A stretch of DNA of 64,000 nucleotides from an uncultured Faecalicatena sp. GTDB lineage: Bacteria > Bacillota > Clostridia > Lachnospirales > Lachnospiraceae. Below the pieces are notes generated by a model. The model was given only the letters and a program-made list of their open reading frames with translations. It searched no databases and was not told where the DNA came from. The number at the start of each line of letters is the position of its first letter. The first letter of the stretch is position 1. Where the stretch lies: the NCBI GenBank assembly GCA_902489075.1, contig CABTYO010000008.1, forward strand, positions 13,215-77,214, given 5' to 3'. A program made the position numbers and the translations under genes. This document shows, one piece after another, positions 1 to 9,025 of this stretch.

Positions 1-866
1 ACGCCGCTCTCCGCCGGACTGTTCAGCGAACTCTTGAAGCGGTTGATCTCCTTTTCCAGCTTTTCCTTCACTTCCTTAGGCGCTTTCAGGGCCTTTGCCG
101 CCTTCTCGAATTCCTCGGCATCAGAAATCGTTGTATCCTCACCCAGTTCTTCACGGATTAGTTTTAACTGTTCTCTTAAAATGTATTCCCTCTGATGCTT
201 GTCGACTCTTTCTTTGACCTTTGACTGGATCTCTTCTTTGATATCCATGATCTGCACTTCATTGACCAGCTTAAAAGCCAGTGCTTCATATCTTTTCCAG
301 AAATCCGTCTCATTTAAAATTTCCTGCAGATCTGTATAATATAACGGCGTATTGGCTGCAATCTCGTCTACCAGCTTTTTCAGGCCCTGGATCTCCAGGA
401 TCTGTGCCACTGCCTCTTTGGACATCTTCCCGTTCTTGGCAGCAAAATCCACGAACATATCTTTCAGCCCGCGCTCCATCGCCTGACCGTTCAGGTCTTC
501 CGGGATCGTGATATCGGAATCGTCGATGACCTCGACCTGGGCGCGCAGATAAGGATCTTCGTATTCGATACTGGAGAGCACGCCTCTTGTCTCACCTGCC
601 ACAAGGACCCTGACGATGTGCTTCGGCAGCTTGATGATCTGCTTGATCGTCCCCACGGTCCCTACTTCGAACAGTTCCTCCTGCTTCGGGTTCTCTGTCT
701 CTATCTCTCTTTGTGTTACCATAAAAATCTTCTGGTCTTCTACCATAGCCTCCTGGATGGCTGCGATCGAACGCTGGCGGCTCACATCAAAGTGTACCAC
801 CATCTCCGGCATAATTGTCATGCCCCGCAGCGCGACCATCGGAAGGCTTCTCATCTCACTATTCAT
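1..866 (-). CDS. lon: Lon protease, N-terminal part (runs off window)
   Basis: ATP-dependent serine protease that degrades misfolded and regulatory proteins in the cytoplasm. Only about 288 N-terminal residues are in the window: the substrate-binding LON domain, which opens MNSEMRSLPMVALRGMTIMP, then the start of the helical linker with the typical segment QREYILREQLKLIREELGE. The ATPase and protease domains lie beyond position 1. The start at 866 is set by a GGAGGAG ribosome site just upstream. It is the last gene of tig-clpP-clpX-lon, but a terminator-like hairpin before it suggests a promoter of its own. The identity is secure from the N-domain. Confidence 0.95.
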   Translation of the reverse strand, partial: MNSEMRSLPMVALRGMTIMPEMVVHFDVSRQRSIAAIQEAMVEDQKIFMVTQREIETENPKQEELFEVGTVGTIKQIIKLPKHIVRVLVAGETRGVLSSIEYEDPYLRAQVEVIDDSDITIPEDLNGQAMERGLKDMFVDFAAKNGKMSKEAVAQILEIQGLKKLVDEIAANTPLYYTDLQEILNETDFWKRYEALAFKLVNEVQIMDIKEEIQSKVKERVDKHQREYILREQLKLIREELGEDTTISDAEEFEKAAKALKAPKEVKEKLEKEINRFKSSLNSPAESG

Positions 867-936
867 CTCGTCTCCTCCTGGTTACTGTCATTCATAGAAT
901 TACGCTTTTCATAATTCCAGGACAGGTATGCTAAAA

Positions 937-970
937 GGGCGGATACATGGTTATTCCATTGCACCCGCCC
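937..970 (-). terminator. Terminator-like hairpin between clpX and lon
   Basis: An inverted repeat with GGGCGG/CCGCCC arms and an inner ATGG/CCAT pair lies directly after the clpX stop codon. On the minus strand it is followed by a short T run (TTTT). It probably ends the clpX transcript. Confidence 0.55.
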
Positions 971-976
971 GAATCT

Positions 977-2248
977 TTACGCGCTTTCTGAGTTCAGGAA
1001 CGATCTTCGTTCTTCCCCATCGCATTCATACAATGGCCTTCCCGTTCCCTTTACCACATCTTTTGTTATCCGGCATCCTTTGATCGTATCATCTGACGGC
1101 ACCTTAAACATCGTATCCATCATGATATTCTCCATGATCGCCCGAAGCCCTCTGGCTCCGGTCTTTCTGGCAAGAGATGTCTCTGCAATCGCATACAGGG
1201 CATCCTTATCGAATTCCAGTCTTACCCCGTCTAATTCCAGAAGCTTCTGATACTGCTTCACGATCGCGCTCTTCGGCTCTGTCAGAATCCTGATCAAAGC
1301 CTCCTCATCCAGCATATCCAGTGAAACAGTCACCGGCAGACGCCCGACAAGCTCCGGGATCAGACCGAACTTGACCAGATCCTGAGGCAGCACCTGATGG
1401 AGCAGCACGTCAACGTCATATTCATGCTTGGAAGCGATCTCCGCGTTGAATCCAATCGACTTCTTATCAAGACGGGTCTCGATCAGCTTCTCGATTCCCT
1501 CAAAAGCCCCGCCGCAGATAAACAGGATATTCGTCGTGTCGATCTGGATCAGCTCCTGATGCGGATGCTTTCTGCCGCCCTGGGGCGGAACAGAAGCAAC
1601 GGTTCCCTCGATAATCTTAAGGAGAGCCTGCTGTACACCTTCCCCGGAAACATCACGGGTAATGGATGGGTTCTCTGATTTTCTCGTAATCTTATCAATC
1701 TCATCTATATAAATGATGCCATGCTCCGCACGTTCGATGTCTCCGTCGGCAGCCTGGATCACCTTTAACAGGATGTTCTCTACATCCTCGCCAACATAAC
1801 CTGCCTCCGTCAGTGCGGTCGCATCCGCGATGGCAAACGGCACGTTGAGGATCTTGGCCAGTGTCTGGGCAAGCAGCGTCTTACCACAGCCAGTCGGTCC
1901 TAACATCAATATATTACTCTTCTGCAGTTCGACCCCTAAGTCCTGTTCTGCCATAATCCGCTTGTAATGATTATATACAGCAACGGAAAGCACCTTCTTG
2001 GCTTCATCCTGTCCGATGACATACTCATCAAGGAATGCCTTTAACTCTTCCGGTGTCAGAAGATTGATGTCATCAAATGCTCTTCTTTCGTCATATTCAA
2101 ATTCTTCCTCAATAATCTCCGCACAGACATCGATACACTCATCACAGATATATGCACCGTTCGGCCCTGCAATCAGCTTGCGCACCTGTGCCTGAGTCTT
2201 ATTACAGAAAGAACATCTTACTGTATCATCACTTACTTTTCCTGCCAT
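977..2248 (-). CDS. clpX: ClpX, ATP-binding subunit of the ClpXP protease
   Basis: AAA+ unfoldase that recognises substrates and feeds them to ClpP. The N-terminal zinc-binding domain shows CSFC and CDECIDVC. It is followed by Walker A GPTGCGKT, Walker B IIYIDEIDK, an IGF loop (KKSIGFNAEI) for ClpP docking, and the sensor 2 segment TGARGLRAI. The open frame extends to a GTG at 2260. That GTG is part of the ribosome site GAGGTG, which sits about 7 nt before the ATG at 2248, so I take 2248 as the start. This gives 423 residues, normal for the family. clpP lies 24 nt upstream and is probably co-transcribed. Confidence 0.97.
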   Translation of the reverse strand: MAGKVSDDTVRCSFCNKTQAQVRKLIAGPNGAYICDECIDVCAEIIEEEFEYDERRAFDDINLLTPEELKAFLDEYVIGQDEAKKVLSVAVYNHYKRIMAEQDLGVELQKSNILMLGPTGCGKTLLAQTLAKILNVPFAIADATALTEAGYVGEDVENILLKVIQAADGDIERAEHGIIYIDEIDKITRKSENPSITRDVSGEGVQQALLKIIEGTVASVPPQGGRKHPHQELIQIDTTNILFICGGAFEGIEKLIETRLDKKSIGFNAEIASKHEYDVDVLLHQVLPQDLVKFGLIPELVGRLPVTVSLDMLDEEALIRILTEPKSAIVKQYQKLLELDGVRLEFDKDALYAIAETSLARKTGARGLRAIMENIMMDTMFKVPSDDTIKGCRITKDVVKGTGRPLYECDGEERRSFLNSESA

Positions 2249-2272
2249 ATTACTTTTCACCTCATATTGCCA

Positions 2273-2854
2273 TTAGTGCCTGGCAAGTATTTCATCAATT
2301 AATCCATATTCCTTAGCTTCCTGGGCTGACATGAAGTTATCACGCTCCGTATCCGCCTGAATCACTTCCAGCGGCTGTCCGGTATTGGCTGCCAGGATCT
2401 CGTTCAGCTTCTGGCGTGTCTTTAAGATATGTTCTGCCACAATCTTAATCTCTGTCGCCTGACCCTGTGCACCGCCTGACGGCTGGTGGATCATGATCTC
2501 TGCATTCGGAAGTGCAAAACGCTTGCCCTTTGCACCGCCTGAGAGAAGGAATGCACCCATGCTTGCAGCCATGCCCACACATACGGTAGACACGTCACAC
2601 TTGATATACTGCATGGTATCGTAGATTCCCATCCCTGCAGTCACAGAACCGCCCGGGCTGTTGATATATAACTGGATGTCCTTATCCGGATCATCCGCTT
2701 CCAGGAAAAGAAGCTGTGCGATGACCACACTTGCTGATACATCATTCACTTCTTCCCCAAGGAAAATAATTCTTTCTTTTAATAATCTTGAATAAATGTC
2801 GTAGGAGCGTTCTCCACGGCTCGTCTGTTCAATGACGTAAGGTACTAAACTCAT
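2273..2854 (-). CDS. clpP: ClpP, proteolytic subunit
   Basis: Serine peptidase forming the tetradecameric chamber of ClpXP and ClpCP. At 193 residues it is full length. The nucleophile serine is in GMAASMGAFLL, the catalytic histidine in MIHQPSGG, and the aspartate in the C-terminal region around ERDNFMSAQEA. The N-terminus (MSLVPYVIEQTSRGERSYDI) has the usual processing-region sequence. AGGAGGG precedes the ATG. It sits between tig and clpX, the standard chaperone-protease order in Clostridia. Confidence 0.98.
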   Translation of the reverse strand: MSLVPYVIEQTSRGERSYDIYSRLLKERIIFLGEEVNDVSASVVIAQLLFLEADDPDKDIQLYINSPGGSVTAGMGIYDTMQYIKCDVSTVCVGMAASMGAFLLSGGAKGKRFALPNAEIMIHQPSGGAQGQATEIKIVAEHILKTRQKLNEILAANTGQPLEVIQADTERDNFMSAQEAKEYGLIDEILARH

Positions 2855-3002
2855 CGATGTCCCTCCTGATTATGTTTTTTTAATCCACACTCGGTAATTT
2901 TGACTTTGTTGAATCCAGTCTGTCATGCAAAATGACAGTCTCACCGGGCAGCCTCCCTCAATTCACTTCCTGCAAAACCCTCATCTGAATCAGCAGCTGA
3001 TC

Positions 3003-4289
3003 TTATTCCTCGACTGCTGCATCAGCAAGCAGAGTAACAGCTTCCTGAACTGCGATGTCTTCCTTCATCTGGTTCTTCTCATTCTCACCCATGAATTCTT
3101 TGAGCTTGTCAACTTCCATCTGATAAGCTTCTGCCATCTTCTGGAGTTCTTCATCCAGACGCTCGTCTGATACTTCGATATTCTCAGCCTTCACAACAGC
3201 TTCGAGCACAAGTCTTGTCTTGATGCGCTTCTCAGCCTGTGGCTTTAACTCTTCCATCATCTTCTCTTCTGTCATTCCTGTGAACTGGAAGTACTGCTCT
3301 ACAGAGAGTCCCTGCTGCTGGATGCGGCGTGCAAAATCATCTGCCATCTGTCTTACCTGCATATCGATCATTGCTTCCGGAATATCCATTGTTGCATTCT
3401 CGATTGCTTTGTCTACAGCCTGGTTCTCTTTCTTTTCTTTTCCTTCACGCTCTTTGCGCTCTTTGATGTTCTTCTTTACTTCTGCCTTGTAGTCTTCCAG
3501 TGTCTCGCACTCGGATACTTCTGATGCAAATTCATCATCTAATTCAGGCAGCTCTTTTGCCTTGATGGAATGTACGGTACATTTGAAGACAGCTTCTTTT
3601 CCAGCCAGTTCTTTTGCCTGGTATTCCTCTGGGAATGTCACTTTAACTTCTACTTCTTTGTCGATCTCAGCGCCGATTAACTGCTCCTCGAATCCAGGGA
3701 TAAATGCGCCTGAACCGATGGTCAGCGGATAGTCTTCGCCCTTTCCGCCTTCGAATGCTTCTCCGTCTACGAATCCTTCAAAGTCCAGTGTTACCTGGTC
3801 CTTATCCTGAACTGCACGGTCTGTCACATCAACTGTTCTTGCATTGCGCTCGCGCTCTTTCTCGATCTCTTCGTCAACTTCTTTTGCTGTCACTCTTGTA
3901 GATACTTTATCTACTGTCAGTCCTTTATATTCGCCAAGAGTTACTTCCGGCTTTACAGCTACTTCTGCTGTGAAAATGAAAGACTTGCCCTTCTCTAACT
4001 GAACAACGTCGATCTGCGGCTGGGAAACCAGTTCCAGTTCACACTCATCATATGCTTTTGAGTAAGCTTCCGGGATCATCTTGTTGGCTGCTTCATCATA
4101 GAACACTTCCGGTCCGTACATCTTCTCGATCATCTGTCTCGGAACTTTTCCTTTACGGAAACCAGGCATGTTAATCTGCTTGCGCTGCTTTAAGTATGCT
4201 GCCTGGAGTGCTTTCTCCACATCTTCTGCCGGAACTTCGATTGTCAGTCTGGCCATGTTATGTTCTAACTTTTCTACCTGTAAACTCAT
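3003..4289 (-). CDS. tig: Trigger factor, ribosome-associated chaperone
   Basis: Ribosome-bound folding chaperone with peptidyl-prolyl isomerase activity. The N-terminal ribosome-binding domain carries the signature GFRKGKVPRQMIEKMYG (family GFRxGKxP). An FKBP-type domain follows (DQVTLDFEGFVDGEAFEGG, with FIPGFEEQLIG), then a long helical C-domain. The open frame continues upstream to 4403, but AAGGAGGAAAATAAA precedes the ATG at 4289 and the protein then begins MSLQVEKLEHN, the normal start. It is 428 residues long. The residues upstream of 4289 have no family counterpart. Confidence 0.97.
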   Translation of the reverse strand: MSLQVEKLEHNMARLTIEVPAEDVEKALQAAYLKQRKQINMPGFRKGKVPRQMIEKMYGPEVFYDEAANKMIPEAYSKAYDECELELVSQPQIDVVQLEKGKSFIFTAEVAVKPEVTLGEYKGLTVDKVSTRVTAKEVDEEIEKERERNARTVDVTDRAVQDKDQVTLDFEGFVDGEAFEGGKGEDYPLTIGSGAFIPGFEEQLIGAEIDKEVEVKVTFPEEYQAKELAGKEAVFKCTVHSIKAKELPELDDEFASEVSECETLEDYKAEVKKNIKERKEREGKEKKENQAVDKAIENATMDIPEAMIDMQVRQMADDFARRIQQQGLSVEQYFQFTGMTEEKMMEELKPQAEKRIKTRLVLEAVVKAENIEVSDERLDEELQKMAEAYQMEVDKLKEFMGENEKNQMKEDIAVQEAVTLLADAAVEE

Positions 4290-4381
4290 TTTTATTTTCC
4301 TCCTTGATTCGTACCATTCAAACGCTGATTTGTATCTTCCAGAAATCTCATCTGAAAATATACCTTCGCAGTCATTGAAAC

Positions 4382-4387
4382 AGTATA
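4382..4387 (-). promoter_or_regulatory. Probable extended -10 promoter of tig
   Basis: On the minus strand TGCTATACT matches an extended -10 element (TGnTATAnT) about 95 nt upstream of the tig start. No good -35 is visible. The 321-bp gap from 4290 to 4610 holds this promoter and the terminator at 4535-4574, and nothing else I can identify. Confidence 0.45.
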
Positions 4388-4534
4388 GCACATAAGACCG
4401 CAAATTTCCAGTACTTTTTCCCGGTTCTTAGGCTTTTTCTGGGCTGTTTTCCGATTTTTATCCCGTTTCAGACTCATTTTCCTCACTTTTTATGGATGAA
4501 ACTGCTTTTTCGTCTCTCTTTCTCCCAAAAATAC

Positions 4535-4574
4535 GGTGCAGACCACTGTATCCTGACAGTTTTTCATCTGCACC
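4535..4574 (-). terminator. Intrinsic terminator downstream of the DJ-1-like gene
   Basis: GGTGCAGA/TCTGCACC arms enclose a second short stem (ACTGT/ACAGT). On the minus strand the hairpin is followed by GTATTTTT. It sits 37 nt after the DJ-1-like stop codon. Confidence 0.65.
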
Positions 4575-4610
4575 GCAATGACGGATCTCTTCTTTATTAA
4601 TGTATCAGCA

Positions 4611-5162
4611 TCAGCACTGATATACGATCGCATTCTTCACATTCTCTGCGGTCTCTTCATCAATCAGCAGAGAGATCAGCTTAAGCCCCAGTGGAATCGC
4701 TGCCCCCAGGCCGCGTCCTGTGATGATATTCTCGTCCATTACAACCGGATCTTTCAGAACCTCTGCCCCCGTCAGCATATCCTCCCTGCAGGGATGGGAA
4801 CATGCCCTGCGTCCTTCAAGGAATCCGAACTTTCCAAACACACTCGGTGCGGCACAGATTGCTGCAAGATATCTACCCTGTGCATAAAATTCTCTCAGAA
4901 GCTTCTCCAGTCCGGCGTGGGCCATGAGATTGTCCGTCCCCGGCAGTCCGCCCGGAAGCATCAGAAGATCCACATCTGCATAATCCATCTCCTCAAACAG
5001 ACAGTCCGCATCTACGGCAATATTATGGCTTCCCACCACTTTCTTCTCTCCACTTACTGATACCATGTATGTCTCCACGCCTGCCCGCCTCAGCAGATCA
5101 ACGATCATCAGACCTTCCACCTCTTCAAACCCTGCTGCCAGAAAAACACATGCTTTTTTCAT
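4611..5162 (-). CDS. DJ-1/PfpI family protein (YajL/ThiJ-like)
   Basis: Member of the DJ-1/ThiJ superfamily, small proteins linked to oxidative or carbonyl stress and protein repair. The nucleophilic elbow cysteine is in AAICAAPS (about residue 103) and the partner glutamate is in GFEEVEG near residue 15. At 183 residues it is a single complete domain. The ribosome site GAAGGAGGT precedes the ATG. It is monocistronic, with its own terminator. The family is clear, but whether it acts as a glyoxalase, deglycase or chaperone cannot be told from sequence. Confidence 0.88.
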   Translation of the reverse strand: MKKACVFLAAGFEEVEGLMIVDLLRRAGVETYMVSVSGEKKVVGSHNIAVDADCLFEEMDYADVDLLMLPGGLPGTDNLMAHAGLEKLLREFYAQGRYLAAICAAPSVFGKFGFLEGRRACSHPCREDMLTGAEVLKDPVVMDENIITGRGLGAAIPLGLKLISLLIDEETAENVKNAIVYQC

Positions 5163-5270
5163 GATTCAAAACCTCCTTCTAATCTCAAAAAATACGCGGC
5201 TTCTCTGTACACAGTGTAGCAGGTTACCACTTAAAAATCAATAAATTCGCAGGAATCCTAAGATACTCCG

Positions 5271-5299
5271 TTTACTTTTTCAGGGTACCGTATTATGAT
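5271..5299 (+). promoter_or_regulatory. Promoter for the CYTH gene
   Basis: TTTACT (5271-5276) is separated by 17 nt from TATGAT (5294-5299). This is a good housekeeping-type promoter about 65 nt upstream of the start codon. Confidence 0.55.
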
Positions 5300-5364
5300 A
5301 AACATGAACTGCTGGACTATTTTATTGATCATTTCCACAAATAGAATCAGGAAAGGAGATATAC

Positions 5365-5814
5365 ATGGAAATTGAACGTAAATATTTGATTGATACAAAA
5401 GACCTTCCGCTGGATCCCCACAGTTATCCGTGCCGTCATATTGAGCAGGGATATCTGTGCACAGATCCTGTTGTCAGAATCCGGAGGGATAACGATGAAT
5501 ATTTTCTGACATATAAATCAAAAGGGCAGATGGTCCGTGAGGAATATAATCTTCCACTTACTGCCACAGCTTATGAACATTTAAAGACCAAGACCGACGG
5601 AAGGCTGATCGTAAAGGACCGGTATATGATCCCGCTGGAGGGTGAGCTTACAATTGAACTTGATTTCTTCGGCGGTGACCTTTCTCCTCTTGTCCTTGCA
5701 GAGGTTGAGTTTCCGGATGAAAAGGCTGCCAATTCTTTTGAGCCTCCATCCTGGTTTGGTGAAGATGTCACATTTTCTTCCCAATACCATAACAGCAGTC
5801 TGAGCAGAGCGTAA
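5365..5814 (+). CDS. CYTH domain protein (triphosphate tunnel metalloenzyme)
   Basis: The N-terminus MEIERKYLI contains the ExExK signature of the CYTH fold, and alternating charged strands follow (VVRIRRDNDEYFLTYKSKG, LTIELDFFGG, LAEVEFPDE) as in the tunnel that binds triphosphate and metal. Family members include inorganic triphosphatases and class IV adenylate cyclases. At 149 residues this is the short stand-alone form, for which triphosphatase activity is the more usual finding. AAAGGAGAT precedes the ATG. It is a single gene with its own promoter and a small hairpin at its 3' end. Confidence 0.85.
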   Translation: MEIERKYLIDTKDLPLDPHSYPCRHIEQGYLCTDPVVRIRRDNDEYFLTYKSKGQMVREEYNLPLTATAYEHLKTKTDGRLIVKDRYMIPLEGELTIELDFFGGDLSPLVLAEVEFPDEKAANSFEPPSWFGEDVTFSSQYHNSSLSRA

Positions 5815-5833
5815 TGCTTCAATTTGAAGCATT
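5813..5833 (+). terminator. Short hairpin at the CYTH gene end
   Basis: A 10-bp perfect stem (AATGCTTCAA/TTGAAGCATT) with a 1-nt centre overlaps the stop codon. Only a short T stretch follows, so termination would be weak. Confidence 0.4.
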
Positions 5834-5936
5834 TTAGGTATTTTCTACGTTGTGTCTCATATAATATCCATTTCATGGGAATCGTTATATAATCTACATC
5901 ACACAGATTTAAATTCCCTGGAATGGAGGTGTTGCT

Positions 5937-6344
5937 TTGGCTAATATACAGCTTATGAGGAATATGAAGATACTCAGATTAAAGTCTGGCTTTACACAGA
6001 AAGCCATTGCAAGTCTATTTAATATTTCCAGACAGGCCTACTCCAATTATGAAACTGGAAAACGTGAACCCGATCTAAACTTCATTATCCGGTTTGCGAG
6101 ATATTATGATCTCACATTGGAACAGTTAATTCTTCAGACAGTCTCGCCGAGTGATAATTTCATCAGAGAACAAAAAGGACCTTATATTTCTGCCGTTGAG
6201 GATATTTCTTCCGATACGATTCAGCTTTCTACGCGTGAGGTGGAACTGATTATGAAATACCGCACGACAAGCGATGATAACAGGCGGATCGTGGACAGCC
6301 TGCTCCGTGTAGGAGAGAAGGCGGAAGTGAAGAAAGACACGTAA
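5937..6344 (+). CDS. XRE-family transcriptional regulator
   Basis: The N-terminal helix-turn-helix of the Cro/CI type is clear: MKILRLKSGFTQKAIASLFN then ISRQAYSNYETGKREPDLN (about residues 9-50). The C-terminal 70 residues are a variable sensing or dimerisation region I cannot assign. The chosen start is TTG at 5937, because GGAGGT ends 6 nt before it; an internal ATG at 5955 is the alternative. No obvious target gene is adjacent, and both neighbours have their own signals. Confidence 0.85.
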   Translation: MANIQLMRNMKILRLKSGFTQKAIASLFNISRQAYSNYETGKREPDLNFIIRFARYYDLTLEQLILQTVSPSDNFIREQKGPYISAVEDISSDTIQLSTREVELIMKYRTTSDDNRRIVDSLLRVGEKAEVKKDT

Positions 6345-6411
6345 GTAAGCGGTACCGCAATGCACTCTGATATAAAATTTTCCAAGTACGCTAAATACTT
6401 TTATATGCAGT

Positions 6412-6452
6412 CAGGCAGGGAATTCGAATATACTTTACGAATTCCCTGCCTG
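6412..6452. terminator. Bidirectional terminator between convergent genes
   Basis: A perfect 15-bp inverted repeat (CAGGCAGGGAATTCG and its complement) with an 11-nt loop lies between the convergent XRE and lysC genes. T-rich sequence follows on the plus side. Confidence 0.7.
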
Positions 6453-6516
6453 ATTCTTTATAAACAGTTTCCATTATAAACAGCTTCCATCAAAAATGAA
6501 AAAATGGCTTCACCCG

Positions 6517-7725
6517 TTAATCTGCCAGCCCAAACCCGTCATGGACTGCAATCATGGCTCTCTCCACGTCTTTTTCATCGATCAGCACTGTGATACGCAC
6601 CTCTGATGTCGCGATCATATTGATATTCACTCCTGCATTGAACAGTGCCTCGAACATCTTGGCTGCGACACCCGGATTGCTCATCATGCCTGCACCAACG
6701 ATGGATATCTTGGCAACCGTATCTTTATGGTTGATCTCTTTGATGGTCAGTGCCTCTTTATTCTCCTCAAGGACCTCCAGTGTATACTTCAAATCATCCT
6801 GTGCAACGGTAAAGGAGATATCCTTTGTGCCCTCGCGTCCGACAGACTGGAGGATGATATCCACGTTGATTCCTTTCTTTGCCAGCGTGTTGAAAATCTT
6901 GAAAGCCACGCCCGGCTTGTCGTCCACACCGATCACGGAAATGCGTGATGTATTCTTATCGGAAGCGACTCCGCTGATTAACATTTTTTCCAATTTTACT
7001 ACCTCCTTGACTACCGTTCCTTCTTCTCTGTTCAGACTGGAACGTACGACCAGCTGTACTCCGTATTTCTTTGCCATCTCCACGGAGCGGTTATGCAGGA
7101 CTCTTGCACCGAGTGATGCCAGCTCCAGCATCTCATCGTAGCTGATGGCATCCAGTTTTCTTGCGTTCGGCACGATTCTCGGGTCTGCAGTGTAGACACC
7201 GTCCACATCCGTATAGATCTCGCAGGCATCTGCGTGGAGTGCGGCGGCAATCGCAACTGCCGTTGTATCGGAACCGCCTCTGCCCAGTGTTGCATAGTCG
7301 TCGTATTTGTTGATTCCCTGAAATCCGGTCACAACTACGATCTTCTTATAATCCAGTTCATGGCGGATCCGCTCTGCATCGACTCTTTTAAAACGGGCGT
7401 TGCCGTAAGTAGATGTGCAGTGCATGGCAACCTGAAATGCATTGAGTGATACCGCAGGCACCCCCAGTGAATTAATCGCCATTGCCATCAGGGATACGGA
7501 TACCTGCTCACCTGTTGTCAGAAGCATATCCATCTCCCGTTTGGACGGATTCGGTGTAATTGTTTTCGCTTTGTCGATCAGCTCATCTGTTGTATCTCCC
7601 ATTGCCGACAACACAACAATGACGTCATTTCCTTTTCTGTAATCTTCGATACAACGCTCTGCCACCCGGAAAATACATTCCTTGTCGGCAACGGAGCTGC
7701 CTCCAAACTTTTTCACTATCAGCAT
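6517..7725 (-). CDS. lysC: Aspartate kinase
   Basis: Phosphorylates aspartate, the first step to lysine, threonine and methionine. The kinase domain starts MLIVKKFGGSSVA and includes TTGEQVS and GRGGSDTTAVAIA. Two ACT domains occupy roughly residues 260-402 (ISVIGVDDKPGVAFKIF, KISIVGAGMMSNPGVAAKMF), the usual site of lysine and/or threonine feedback. It is full length at 402 residues. AGGAGGACAAC precedes the ATG. Its start overlaps the end of the ApgM-type gene by 7 nt, so both are translated from one transcript with hom. Confidence 0.96.
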   Translation of the reverse strand: MLIVKKFGGSSVADKECIFRVAERCIEDYRKGNDVIVVLSAMGDTTDELIDKAKTITPNPSKREMDMLLTTGEQVSVSLMAMAINSLGVPAVSLNAFQVAMHCTSTYGNARFKRVDAERIRHELDYKKIVVVTGFQGINKYDDYATLGRGGSDTTAVAIAAALHADACEIYTDVDGVYTADPRIVPNARKLDAISYDEMLELASLGARVLHNRSVEMAKKYGVQLVVRSSLNREEGTVVKEVVKLEKMLISGVASDKNTSRISVIGVDDKPGVAFKIFNTLAKKGINVDIILQSVGREGTKDISFTVAQDDLKYTLEVLEENKEALTIKEINHKDTVAKISIVGAGMMSNPGVAAKMFEALFNAGVNINMIATSEVRITVLIDEKDVERAMIAVHDGFGLAD

Positions 7726-8936
7726 GTTGTCCTCCTGTTCTCAAAGAGATGGTCGATCAGCGTGTATCCCTCTTCCACCCGGATTCCGGTCGAAGAAGCA
7801 CTTTTCTCATCGTATGTCTCCATTCCGTTTTCAGCCTTCCTGCTGTCGTAAAGCATATATGGTACCGGATCGCCTGTATGTGTCCTGACACGAATCGGCG
7901 TCGGATGATCCGGCAGTACCAGCATACGGAAATCTTCTGATGCGGCTTTTAACTGCTCAGCCACCGGCCCTATAATGTAGAAGTCAATATTTTCGATTGA
8001 TTTTACTTTATTCTGAACATTTCCCTGATGCCCCATCTCGTCCGGAGCTTCTATATGTATATAGGCAAAATCACAGCCCTCTTTTGTCAGTGCATCCACC
8101 GCTGCCTGTGCCTTTCCTGCATAATTGGTGTGAAGTCCGCCATTTGCGCCTTCCACATGGATGTTCTGCATTCCCGCGCCGACTGCAATTCCTTTGAGCA
8201 GATCCACTGCTGAGATCATGGCGCCCTTCTTCTGATTCTTCTCTTCAAATGAAGTCAATGCCGGTCTGGTCCCTGCGCCCCAGAACCAGGCGGAATTCGC
8301 CGGATTCAGGCCTTTTTTCTTCCGCTCCAGGTTCAGTGGGTGATTTGAAAGGATCTCATAACTTTTCTCCATCATCTCACGTAAGACCTGATCCTCTGGC
8401 AGATAGTCTCCTATCCGCTTCGTCAGAATATCATGGGGAGCCGTCAGCTCGACCGTCTCACCATTTTTCCAGATCAGCAGATGGCGGTAGCTCGTTCCCA
8501 CGTAGAATTCGTAGCCTTCTCGCTTTAAGCCTTCCTTTAATGCCCCCACAAGGACTGCTGCATCCTCTGTGCTGATCTCATCGGAACTGTGATCGATAAT
8601 GACCCGGTCCTCATAATTCTCCTGCTCCTCTGTCAGCGTCACAATGTTGCAGCGAAAGGAAACATCCGCCGGCTCCATATCCACACCGATACTGAGAGCT
8701 TCCAGGGGAGATCTTCCTGTATAATACTTACGCGGATCATACCCGATCACGGACAGATTCGCCGTGTCGCTCCCCGGTGACATCCCCTCCGGGACAGTCC
8801 TCACCATGCCAAGCTCGGATTCTTTTGCCAGGCGGTCCATATTCGGTGTTGCTGCTGCCTCAAGCGGCGTCCTGCCGCCCAGTTCTTCAATTGGCTCATC
8901 TGCCATACCGTCACATAATACGATTACATACTTCAT
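7719..8936 (-). CDS. ApgM-type phosphoglycerate mutase family protein; possible homoserine kinase
   Basis: Alkaline-phosphatase superfamily enzyme of the archaeal-type cofactor-independent phosphoglycerate mutase group. Metal-binding motifs are visible: VLCDGMAD at the N-terminus, the serine segment SPGSDTANLSVIGYDP, YIHIEAPDEMGHQG and VLPDHPTPIRVRTHTGDPVP. At 405 residues it is complete. It lies between hom and lysC, and no GHMP-type thrB appears in this window. Genes of this family placed with threonine genes have been predicted to supply the missing homoserine kinase. I favour that role from context, but glycolytic mutase activity is not excluded by sequence. Confidence 0.85.
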   Translation of the reverse strand: MKYVIVLCDGMADEPIEELGGRTPLEAAATPNMDRLAKESELGMVRTVPEGMSPGSDTANLSVIGYDPRKYYTGRSPLEALSIGVDMEPADVSFRCNIVTLTEEQENYEDRVIIDHSSDEISTEDAAVLVGALKEGLKREGYEFYVGTSYRHLLIWKNGETVELTAPHDILTKRIGDYLPEDQVLREMMEKSYEILSNHPLNLERKKKGLNPANSAWFWGAGTRPALTSFEEKNQKKGAMISAVDLLKGIAVGAGMQNIHVEGANGGLHTNYAGKAQAAVDALTKEGCDFAYIHIEAPDEMGHQGNVQNKVKSIENIDFYIIGPVAEQLKAASEDFRMLVLPDHPTPIRVRTHTGDPVPYMLYDSRKAENGMETYDEKSASSTGIRVEEGYTLIDHLFENRRTTC

Positions 8937-9025
8937 ATTTTCTTCAACCCTCTTTTTGCCTCACCATGCAGCATTTCACTGCACGCTCCCATCCATTCCT
9001 CAATTTTCCTGGATTTTATCTTAAG

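Noticed and set aside
5305..5376. Upstream open frame overlapping the CYTH start
   Set aside because: It has no ribosome site of its own, and the strong AAAGGAGAT site lies inside it for the real start.
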